A stretch of DNA of 64,000 nt from Macrostomum hystrix (Eukaryota; Platyhelminthes; Macrostomidae). The stretch's first letter is position 1. Each line of letters begins with the position of its first letter. Shown here piece after piece: positions 37,001 through 49,000 of the stretch. Position numbers and translations under genes: made by a program. A model generated the notes under the pieces. That model did no database searches, was not told the origin of the DNA, and saw nothing but the letters and a program-made list of their open reading frames with translations. The stretch lies in assembly GCA_950097015.1 (NCBI GenBank), contig CATNEN010000001.1, forward strand, positions 21,133,501 through 21,197,500, given 5' to 3'.

Positions 37001-40000
37001 CTCAAAGTCGAAGCCCGCCAGGCTGAGGTTGCCGCCGCCGCCGCCTGGATACAGCCGGCCCAGGATGAACTGCAGTCGGTGCCGCATGAGCTGGTTGAGA
37101 TCGTCATGGTTGAGCTTGCGCATTGTGTCCTTGCCAACAAAGCCGTCAAACTGCAGACGGTGGTAGACTAGCAGGCCGACTGTCTCGTTGAAGGCGTCGC
37201 TGCTAGCGATCGGTCGGATGTCCTGGTCGCGGGCCATGCACAGGGAGCAGCCGGCCAGTTCGCGGTTGACGGAGACCCAGGCGGAGGCGAAGCTGTCCAT
37301 CATGAACTGCTGGGTGACGCCAGCTGGCAGAGGGTAGCGAATGCACAGTGTCACGGAGCTGTTGTCGGATCGCAGCCACATCAACTTGGGCCAGTCCGCG
37401 GAGATGCTGCCGTTGCGACCGTTAGTCTCGGCCCAGCGGCGCATGGCCAGATTGAGCAGCTGCTCAGTAAGGAAGGCCAGCAGTGGGTCCGGCCGCAGCG
37501 GGATGTCTCTGAACCGGAGGAAGATTGGAAGCGATGCGGTTGCAAACAGCTGCAGGCGGTGCTCGACAAAAGCAGCGTTGGAGCCGGCTGCGGCGCTTGC
37601 CGAACGGCGCCGTCTGGTCTTAACGGCATTTGGCTTCGTCCCAGAAGCTGACGATGGCGCCGGCGTGGTCGGATTGGCCAGCTGAGTTGGCGACTGCTCA
37701 AACTCCGGCAAGGCGATCACATACGGCCGCTTGGTGAAGAGGAGCGCAGCCAGAGGCCAGGAGGCGATGGAGTCGGCAACGGCTGCCCGCAGCTGGTCGC
37801 TCGAGGCGACAGCGGAGGCGGGAGCGAACCGGGCCAGAACCAGGCCGAATCCCAGCTCGCTGGTCATGTTGAAGAGGCCGCCAGTGACATTGATTGCAGC
37901 TGTTGAACTAAGAGAGAAGTCAGCCAGTCGGCTAGCGTTCACAACAGTGAGGTGGTTGGCCAGCTTGGAGAGTGCAGCGTTGGCGGACAGAGAGCTGCGC
38001 AGCAGTGACTGTGCGAGCAGCAGAGCCATGGGATTGTCAGGCTCGGCCAGGTAATCAGATGTGATATTGCTAAGTGGGAACTGCAGCAGCAAGTTGTAGT
38101 AGAGGATGGCGGCTGGTCCTGCTGTGGTGCCACTGCTGCGAGTCGGCGGTGGTGGCCGGGTTGTTGAGTTAGCGTGCCCGGCTGTGTGCAGCTGGACTTC
38201 ATTGGACAGCACGATCTCGCCAGAGTTGAAGTAGAAGTTCTTGACGTTCAGGGCGCCGATGACGGCTCTGATAGCCGAGGCCAAGATGTCGGCATTCTCA
38301 GTCTGCGAAGCCACCCTGGCCGAGATGTTGAGCTGGAGGGCCGGCAGGGACAGCAGCGGCTGCCGGCTAATTTGAATAGAAGACACGGCGGTAGTGGCCG
38401 AGCAGCTGTGAGGAACTACGTAGAGCGCGAACCAGTGCGCGGACTCCAGGGCGCTCTGGTACAGGAAGCAGGCGTAGTTAGATATCTTATCAGCGTCCGG
38501 CTGCGTGAGCGAATCGGCGCTGCCAACGAAGGTGACGGTGTGATTGAGTGAGATTGAGTTGGTGGAGCTGGGCCTGGGCACTAAGCTGGGCGCAGAGTTG
38601 AACGGCTTGACCACGGCGCGAGTGGTCAGCCGCGGCTCGGAGGAGGCGGCCTTCGTTAGGATGCTGGTGGCCTCGGCGAATGGCAGCGAGTGGGCGGAGC
38701 TGAGCGTGACCAGGGCCTGAACTTCGAGCTGCTTTGGCGCGGAGCCCGCACTCGGGATGGACTGCAGCACAGCCAGGCGTTCCAGCTGAGTGTGCCGCGG
38801 TAGCTTCGGCGATATCAGCTGGCTCAGGTAGGCAGCCAGTTGGAATGCTTGACTGGGCAGGCTGGTGCCGTCAATGGCAAAAGTGTAGACCAGGTCGCAC
38901 CAGTACGGATGACTGAGGTCTTCCTTCAGATCGAGCACGCGAACGTCGGTGCGGCCGTTGTTGAAAAAGCTGGGCACCACTGTGACATCGTTGGCCAGCT
39001 CCTCGAGTCGCTGCTTGACGTGCAGCTGAATGCGCTGTTGCAGCTTGTACAGGCTGTAGCCGGGCGGGATGGACACCCGGGTGAGGGCGAGGATGTCCAG
39101 GGCACCGTTGTTCTTCGCGAACGTGACTTCAACGTCCAAGTAGCCCGGCGTGGAGGCGCTGCCGCTAGGAAACACCTTCTGCATGACGTACTTGATCTTT
39201 GGCTCCAACGTCAGGGCCAGGAATTCGGATGGCAGTGACATCAGCGACTTTTTGCTGATGTAACTCTCTAGGCGGAGCATCTGGTAGAGCAGCAGGCCGC
39301 GATTCTGCTGTGGTGGAACAGCCCTAATATCCAGGTAGAGAATATCCCGCAGCTGAGCAGTGCTATCTAATCGTTGCCAGGAGGCGGCAAAGTCGGTAGT
39401 GAGCTGCTGGAGGCTGGCGGGCTGCTGAATCTCGTAGCGCAGATGAAGCCAGGCCAGATGACTGTCAGACTTGTACTGCACGAGCTGCGGTCGGCTAATT
39501 AGTTGGTGAGGCCGGCTGGCGTCAATCACCAGCTGCTGCATCAGGAAGTCGAGGAGCAAGTCGTTAGACCGGGTGTCGCTGGAATAAGTGGCTGAGTCGC
39601 GTATTCTAAGAAAATCTGGCGCGCCATCGGTCAGGCGAACCAGTATTCGATGCTCGACGGACTGTCTCAAAGTAGATCCGGTGGCGGCTGACGGAGTTCG
39701 ATGCAACCAGCGTCGCGCTGGCAGATTAGCAAAGGAGGCAGAGTAGGTGCGCTTTGAGAACACTGTGCTCAGCAGCATTGACTGGTCCACAACAGTGCGC
39801 AGTTCGGACTCCAGATTAGCCGAGTTGCGATCTACCGTCAGCAGGAGCTCAATGAAGACGCTCACAGTGAGCTGGCTGGTGTCAACGCTCACTCTGGTTG
39901 ACAGGATGTCGTCAGGAGCCACCTGCCAAGCTGATTTGAGCAGACTCTGAGCCAGGGCTGATTTCATGAGGTAGTGAAGCAGAGCTGAGTCCGAGTAGAA

Positions 40001-43000
40001 GTAGCGACCCTGACGGGGATCCGCCGGAATGCCCAGCGAGATGACCAGGCTGGCCATTCGATCAGCGGCTATGTAGTAGGGACCAACTGGCGATGTGGGC
40101 GGCTGCGCAGTCGTGGGCGTCTTCACGGATGTTGGAGGCGCAACAGAAGTCGGCACACTGACATTTGGGGCCGCTGTTGCCGCTGAAGCTGTCGCAGGCA
40201 TCGCCCTGGTTGCAGTAGCGAACGCAGTCGAAGCTGGTGTTGTCAAGGTGACAGCAACCGTTGCAGGTCTCATTGTGGTGATGTTGGCCATCGGATGCGG
40301 CGGAGGCGGAGGCAGCTGGCTGGTGATGAGGCTGACATAAAAGTCGCCACCGGTGGCATTATGAGCGCCAGTCGAGTAAAGATCGATAAAGGTCTCATTG
40401 GAGGTCAGGTAGAAGTTCTTCAACCTCCAGAACAGCTGCATGACACCATTCGGCGGCGTGTCGGTGAAGGCAGACACGGTTGAGAGGCGCATAGCCGGCG
40501 TGGTGACATCGGACAGCGGATTGAGCCGAACCCGGTGCGGCTCCGCCAGGTTCGAGACGCAGACCCCGGAGCCACGGTTGCTATTGAAGAGCGAGTGAGC
40601 CCACATAGTCAGGAAACAGAAATAGTCGCCAAGGCTGTCTGCATTGTCAGTTGGCTTGCTTAGCGAATGGTAGGACGGCAGCAGGGCGATGTGGCGCACC
40701 AACACTTTCTGGTTGTTCAAAACGCTGTCCAATGCCGTCAGGACGTTGTCTGAGATTGAACGAGCGGCCACCAGTCGATTATTCGCCGATGAGGAAGTCG
40801 AAGCCTTGAGCAGAAGCTGAGCAGTCTCGGAACAGCTGTTCTTCCGCGGCACAGTCACCAGAGCGTTGATGTTGGAGGCCGGATCCGGTGACAGCGACAA
40901 CACCGACACGCGGCTAGCGTTGCCACCGAGGCTGGCAGTTAGACGATCGGCCACGGGCAGCCAGGAGGCATCGACCGCGGCAACAGCGATGTCATTAGGC
41001 GCAGGCCGGAACTGGAGCAGGAGTTCGCAGGTTGGGAAGTCTGCCAAACCGGCTTGACTGTCCAGTAGGCGCAGAATGGTCTGCCTGCTGTCGATGGTCA
41101 TTGGGATAACATCAACATTGTTATGCAGGGCCTCTAGCTCAGTGTCGATCAGCTTCTTCAGGGTGTCTTCGTTGAAACTGGCGGCAGCCGTGGTGCCAGT
41201 CGGCCAGGTGATTCGGCTCAGAGCGTCGACGCGAATGCTGGCGTCGGGACGTCGCTGGGCGAGGTACTCGAAGCTGAGCAGTTCGGGCCGGCCAGCCTGG
41301 CCGTTGAAGATGGCGGACTGGACGAAGCGTAGCTTGCGGGAGAGCTGGCGCTGCAGATCGCTCTCTGGCATGGACTGCGGAGTGAGCGAGTGGGATAGGG
41401 AGAATGCTGCTCATTGGCTGCTATTTTTAGCATAAATCAATCGATTTCTAAGAATGACCAATTTATTGCTAGGAATAATCTGTCGCATATGTAATTCTAA
41501 GAATGGCCGATAACTAGTTTTTTCTAAGGAATTCTATTTTATGTCTAAGAAAGACCAAATTTTGTTTCCCGTAATTACCAAAATTAGATTTCTTGGAGTG
41601 GCCAAATTCGGTTTCAAGCAATGACCAAAATTAGCTTTCTAGGAAAGACCAAAATTAGTTTTCTAGGAAAGACCAAAATTAGATTTTTAGGAAAGACCAA
41701 AATTTCATTTCTAGGAAAGACCAAAATTAGATTTTTAGGAATGAACAAAACTTGATTTCTTGGAATCACTGAATTTAATTTCCAAGACTAATCTAAAAAA
41801 ATTTTAGAATGACATATTGACTTAAAAGAATAACCGATTGATTTTCTGACCTCGAATCGAAGAGATGGCTTGGGGTACTGCCTGACGACGAGAGAGTCAG
41901 GGCAGGTGTACACACCTGTGTGAGTGTGTGCCTGCTTACAGTATCTTTGTGCATGTGTGCTAAGGAGACAGCGCAATGGGCAAAACTGCCTCTCGCAGGC
42001 TGCGGGTCCAGTGTCACCAACTGATTTGACCACATCGATTCAACTTTGAAACGAAGCTGAGACTTCAGACTCTAAAAATCTGTGTTCTTAGATTTTGCTA
42101 GTTTGATAAAGAGGATCAGGCAGCAACAGGGTGCAGCTATTCACCTGCAGAGTGGCATTGCTGACGAATTTGTACACATAGTAGGTCTGCAGCATCAGGC
42201 AGCTATCGTAGGCCGACGCAGCCGCCGCAGCTGGCGCATTTCTCACGGGCTGCACTCGCAGATCGGACAGTCGAATAAAGCCGGCCAGAGGAAACCGGTC
42301 GGCCGATGCGGACACCTCGGCGGACAGCGAGCCAACGGCCGAGCGGTCAAGATCTACGGCCGCGTCGATGCGCCCGAAGCCGGAGTCGGACTTGTAAGCC
42401 GTCACCCGTGGCCAAGAAAGCAGCCGAGCTCCCAGCAGGTCAACCAGCAGCTGCTCCAGCAGGTAGCGCAGCGGGTCAGATTCGCTAGTTGGCGGATCCG
42501 ATGGCAGGCTGCGATAGGCTAGCGGGGCCGAGACATTCACGGACACGAGGCGCCACATAATCGTCAGGCGGACTTGCGACACAACGCCGCCGGTCATCGA
42601 AGGCGGTGGCCGATTGAAATAGGGCGAAGTGACGTAGCGGTAGATTATAGAGGAGGCCGGGATCTCCTGCGGAGACCGCGAGGGCACAATGCCCGCCTTG
42701 ATGTTGGCCGGGCGAAGCAGAGGATCTGGCGACAGTCTGGCTAACAGTGTGGCTAGCGGAATGTAGTGAACTCCGGCTGTTGACGATGCGTTGCCAACGC
42801 TGTGGTTGCCGCAGAGGACCCTTGCGGTGATCTGTGGTGTTTTTGCGGATTAGAGATTATAGTAAAAAAGCATCGAGAACTTGGCATCTTGGCAACTGTC
42901 TCACCAGTCTACTGTCTCACTAGTCTACTGTCTCACCAGTCTACTGTCTCACCTGTCTACTGTCTCACCAGTCTACTGTCTCACCAGTCTACTGTCTCAC

Positions 43001-46000
43001 CTGTCTACTGTCTCACCTGTCTACTGTCTCACTAGTCTACTGTCTCACCAGTCTACTGTCTCACCTGTCTACTGTCTCACCAGTCTACTGTCTCACCAGT
43101 CTACTGTCTCACCTGTCTACTGTCTCACCTGTCTACTGTCTCACCTGTCTACTGTCTCACCTGTCTAATGGCTCACCTGTCTACTCTCTCACCTGTCTAC
43201 TGTCTCACCTGTCTACTGTCTCACCTGTCTAATGGCTCACCTGTCTAATGGCTCACCTGTCTACTGTCTCACCTGTCTACTGTCTCACCTGTCTACTGTC
43301 TCACCTGTCTACTGTCTCACCTGTCTACTGTCTCACCTGTCTACTGTCTCACCTGTCTAATGTCTCACCTGTCTACTGTCTCACCTGTCTACTGTCTCAC
43401 CTGTCTACTGTCTCACTTGTCTACTGTCTCACCTGTCTACTGTCTCACCTGTCTACTGTCTCACCTGTCTACTGTCTCACCTGTCTAATGTCTCACCTGT
43501 CTACTGTCTCACCTGTCTACTGTCTCACCTGTCTACTGTCTCACCTGTCTACTGTCTCACCTGTCTACTGTCTCACCTGTCTACTGTCTCACCTGTCTAA
43601 TGTCTCACTTGTCAACACGTGTGTCTCTCCCGCGTCTCATCTCTCCCGCGTCTCATCTCTCCCGTGTCTCATCTCTCCCGCGTCTCATCTCTCCCGCGTC
43701 TCATCTCTCCCGCGTCTCATCTCTCCCGCGTCTCATCTCTTTCAAATCTCATCTCTCCCGTGTCTCATCTCTTTCAAATCTCATCTCTCCCGTGTGAGGC
43801 CACCAAGCTCACCTGACAGGATGGGCCATCGCGGCAGTCTCTGGCAATGAGGTCGACATCTTGAATGTCGCGCAGTCCGGCCCGTTGCAGGGCGGCATTG
43901 AGTCCGCTAGTCACCAGGTAGTCGCCAATCCGACCGCCATATAGCAGTTTGGAGGAGACGGTGAAATTCAATTCCAGGGCGTGATTGGAGTCCAGGCCAG
44001 CTGTGGTCTCCGGTGCCTTCGTAGTCAGAGTGACGGGCGCCGCTGTGGTGACCGGAGCTGGCTGAGTCACCTGAGCATTGGCTGTGCTCACGGTCAAGTC
44101 TGAGCAGTTAAATTTATCCGGAGTCATGTTAGAGTTGAGAGCGGTAACCGGGCCGAAATCGGACTGCAGCCCGGTAATTGCTTGCCTGAATTTGGCATTG
44201 AATTCGGTCGCATTAATAAGCCGACCACCTGTGGCGTAGGCGGCTTCAACATCGATCAGAGCGGACGCGTCCGCAGCGGCGCTGCGCCTTGTCGCATTAA
44301 TGTAGAGACTGTGCGCGAGCAGCCTGTAGTCCAGGTCGATGCCGGACAGAGCCGCGGTCAGGAAGAAGCGAACTAGGCCAGTTGTGAGGTCGGGTCTAGC
44401 CGACGGCACTTGACTAAGCAGAGACTGGCCACTCAGGCGGAGTTGAAAGCTGTGCCGCAGAATGTTCACTGTTTTACCTGCGGCGGCTGCCGTGCCGTTG
44501 CTGCACATGGCGGTGAGGACAGAGAGATAGTTGTCAAAGACAGGCGGCTTGACACCGCCGCAGTCCGTATTGTTATTGGAGACTATTTTGGCCCGAACAT
44601 TGGCCAGTCCCAGGTGTCTGGAACTGAGGTAGGCATTGATATTCCGCTGTAGGCCAGCCCGCAGCACCAGTGGATAGCGAAGCAGGGCCGAGTGGAGGGC
44701 GCGGAGTCGCAGACTGAGGTCGGCAATCAGATGCTTGGGCTCGGCGCTACAGGACACTGACAAGATGTCAAAGTATGCACTGGAGTTCGGTAGAGGCTGG
44801 AACAGATGCGAGGTGACACTGCTGTTAGCTAGGGAAGCCAGGATAGCTTTTGTCTCCAGCACTAGCCAGCTATTGTCGGTTCGCACTGAAGAGACAGTCT
44901 CACATTGCAGAGGCCGGATGTCAGTCGACTGGCTCAGGCTGATGTTGACGGACACCAGTACGGATATGTCGAAGCAGGTGCCGCAGCTCGATGCCAGCTG
45001 GGTGGCTGGCGGGCTGGCAAAGTTCAGGTAGTTCAGGCAGCTAGGGGCCGCACCCTGTCGCTGAATGCCGTAGTCATCGCTGAGCCTCGACAAATTTTCG
45101 TATCGCTCGATGACCTCGGCACCCAGCCTGGGCCAGTCTTCTGCGGGACGATCGACAGTCAGACGGAAGTCGATGATGAAGGCCATCAGGTGATTGTTGG
45201 ACTGCAGCAGGATTGGCGGCAGAGCTCTGTCATTAGTCGCCAAGGAGCCATCGATGGCGGTGGAATTGTAGCGGCTGGAGGGCATGAAGAACAGGCGATC
45301 CACCAGTTGGTAGAGGTCAGTAGGCAGGCCAACAGCGCTGCCCTTCGTATCCTTGACGCTGGCAAGGCCGCGGCAGTCGGCATCGGCTTTGTCGAGCCGG
45401 AGTGCGCCGTAGAAGTGAGCAGTCTGCTGCCTGCCTGGCTGGCAGGCGCCAAACAGGTGATGATACTCGACCTTGATGTCGGAGAACTGTCTGATATCAA
45501 AGTGGGTCTCGGCTGTGTTACTCTGAGCTGCTATGAACAGGTACTGCTGAAATACGTGGCTGCAGTGGTCAGAGTCAGCGGGCGAGTTCAGCTCGATGAC
45601 CAGATCCTGCAGTGCCAGCTGGGTGCCGTTGGACTCAAGCGCTACGGATGTGGCATCGTGAACCCACATCTTGCTGACAGCCGCCAGCAGCTGACGAATT
45701 TCTCGCAGGCCGAATGTTTTCAGAGCGTCAGAACTTTTGGCTGCCACCAGCTGACGAGTTGCAGCATCACGGAGCAGAGGAAGCCGAATTGTAAGAAGGC
45801 GATTGTACAGGGGAAAGGAGACACCCGGATCCGGCGGCGGGTGACAAACTCCGGCGGCGTGCAGCAGCACCGGGCCGATCGTCAGGAAGATGACGGCCAG
45901 GCTGTCCATGGCTCTGGCGCACGGCAGTCTGCAATGGGAGAGAAAGGATTGAGGATCTATATTAATGATTATTATTGTATGAGGGCTGTGAGCACTGGCA

Positions 46001-49000
46001 CACCATTTGGTGACAGTAGACCCGCAGCCAGCGAAGAGGCAATTCTGTTCATTCTGCTGACTCCTGAGCACACACGCTCACACACATCCTGAGCAGGCTC
46101 ATTGTCAAGCAGTTCACAGTGTTACACCCTTCTCTACGCGACTGCGCCCCAAATGAAAATGAGCTCGTCACGGAATCGAACGCGATTAGACTGCTCTCCC
46201 ACTCACAGTCCCAAAGATTGAGGATCAACAATGCAATGATTCTAAGAAAATCTAATCCGTCAAACTAGACAAGGATACAAATCCCAAAAAGTGATCTGGA
46301 ATAGGGCCCAAAAAATTAGCATTCGAGCATTAGCAGCCACATCGCCACTGTTTTCACAAAAAATGCCGCCACAGGACCACAGCCCGCAGATCCGGCCAGT
46401 GTACAACTACAGGCAGTTGTACCCCTGCAATGCTGCCATTGGAGCAAGGAATAGGCTGGCGAGATTCCGCCGCATTCACTGGCATCATGCGGTGCATGGG
46501 ATCATCTTTTTTGGGGATCTTTTGCACTCGTAGTTTCTGCTGTGCTGTGCACCAAGTTTTTTGTGTTTAAAGACTTTTTAACTCTCTCAGTGGTCCTTGG
46601 TTTTTCCGATTCTGAATTCCCCATTTTAATCTTAGATGCCATATTCTAGATTCTATATCTCAACTTTTTAAGTCCCGAATTCCGAATCCTAGATCCCAGA
46701 TTCCGGATCCCCGATCCAAGATCTACTAACTTTTTATCCATAAATCCTGCTATTAATCTATGACTCCGACTAGATTATGAACATTTTATTTACAATTCCT
46801 TTCTGTAGAATCGGTTGTTAGTTTTTCCAATGTCTCAAGAAGGGTTTTACCATAGACTACTCACAGCTCTGTGTTTGTAGCCAACAGTACTATTGCACGT
46901 AACAATTTTATTTATAGTTTTTTAAGTTAAGTTTCAACTAACATATTAAAACCCTTTCGTTGGTAACGAATTAATACTTAATAACGAATTTGTAGTTAAT
47001 AACGAATTTGTAGTTAATATCATGAAAATGAAAAGTTGGAACGTATTAAAGCACTAGTTTGGGAATATAAAATCAAATACGTAACAAATCAAGCAATCAG
47101 GTGATCAGAGGTCAGGGGATCAGAGAATCAGGGAATGAGAGGGTCAGGGAATGAGAGGGTCAGGGAATAAGAGGGTCAGGGGATCAGAGGATCAGGGAAT
47201 GAGAGGATCAGGGAATAAGAGGGTTAGGGGATCAGAGGGTCAGGGAATGAGAGGGTCAGGGGATCAGAGGATCAGGGAATAAGAGGGTTAGGGGATCAGA
47301 GAATCAGGGAATGAGAGGATCAGGGAATAAGAGGGTTAGGGAATGAGAGGGTCAGGGAATGAGAGGATCAGGGAATAAGAGGGTTAGGGGATCAGAGGGT
47401 CAGGGAATGAGAGGGTCAGGGAATGAGAGGGTCAGGGAATGAGAGGGTCAGGGGATCAGAGGATCAGGGAATAAGAGGGTTAGGGGATCAGAGAATCAGG
47501 GAATGAGAGGATCAGGGAATAAGAGGGTTAGGGAATGAGAGGGTCAGGGAATGAGAGGATCAGGGAATAAGAGGGTTAGGGGATCAGAGGGTCAGGGAAT
47601 GAGAGGGTCAGGGAATGAGAGGGTCAGGGAATGAGAGGGTCAGGGAATGAGAGGGTCAGGGAATGAGAGGGTCAGGGAATAAGAGGGTCAGGGAATAAGA
47701 GGGTCAGGGGATCAGAGGGTCAGGGAATAAGAGGGTCAGGGGATCAGAGGATCAGGGAATAAGAGGGTTAGGGGATCAGAGAATCAGGGAATGAGAGGGT
47801 CAGGGAATGAGAGGGTCAGGGAATGAGAGGGTCAGGGAATGAGAGGGTCAGGGAATGAGAGGGTCAGGGGATCAGAGAATCAGGGAATGAGAGGGTCAGG
47901 GAATGAGAGGGTCAGGGAATAAGAGGGTCAGGGAATAAGAGGGTCAGGGGATCAGAGAATCAGGGAATGAGAGGGTCAGGGAATGAGAGGGTCAGGGAAT
48001 GAGATGGTCAGGGGATGAGAGGGTCAGGGAATGAGATGGTCAGGGGATGAGAGGGTCAGGGAATAAGAGGGTTAGGGAATGAGAGGGTCAGGGGATGAGA
48101 GGGTCAGGGAATGAGATGGTCAGGGGATGAGATGGTCAGTTCCGATCAGACATTAGATAATTATTATCAAAGTCAGGGATAATTAGCTATAATCTTGGAT
48201 CTACTAGTTGGTAGAATAGTTGATAGGCCATGAAAAACGAAACAGCCGATAAAGTCAAAGTGCTCAAAAAGATTTGGCATCGGATTTAGGCAGCTGCTAA
48301 ATGTCAGTTTCACTGAAAAAAAGCTTTGACTTAGTTTTTTCTAAGAAATCACGCGCGGCAATCCGAAAATGTACTTCCGCTGAGTAGAGGAAAAGTTGCT
48401 GCGAGTTTGACTTAAGGGCTTGTTTTAAACAAATACTATAGGAGGCTTATTATAAAAGAGCAGGGTCAGTCCGATCTCGGCGATGAAAGCTTATCCGTGT
48501 CTTCCTGCCCCTGATCCAAATCCCTAGTCCAGAAATTAAAGACCATCTTTACATGCATGGGGCAGTATTTAAAAGAGCTCTCAGTCCAATGTAATCTAGG
48601 CTGGGACAAACGCTAAGAACAGACAGACTTCATTACACCCGGAGAACAGTTAAACAAATACGATTTGTTTGTCGAAGCCAGCTTTGTACTAGCTTGTAAG
48701 GTAAGACCTAGGAAATACTGTATTGTCAAGAGATTAACAAAATATTTCTTCGATTCTGATTGGAAAGCTAGTTTTTTCTTGGAAATAAACAAGAAAATGA
48801 CTGGCGACTGCCCGTTTGCAAACCTTTGGTGTTAGAGAACAGACTGTCGACTAATTAATTGAATGTCAGTCACTTGCACAATCAATTGGCTTAGGCATTT
48901 TTAGGGAAGTTTACCTTCTTCCTTAATGGGCAGGTAAACTTAATTAAATCTTAAATTAAAACTTAAATAAATCCAGTTCATTGAGTTGACTTCACAGCAC

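Noticed and set aside
35055-46092. Long plus-strand frames (up to 395 residues) opposite the giant gene
   Set aside because: Antisense shadows of GC-rich coding exons. No domain or phase-consistent splicing.
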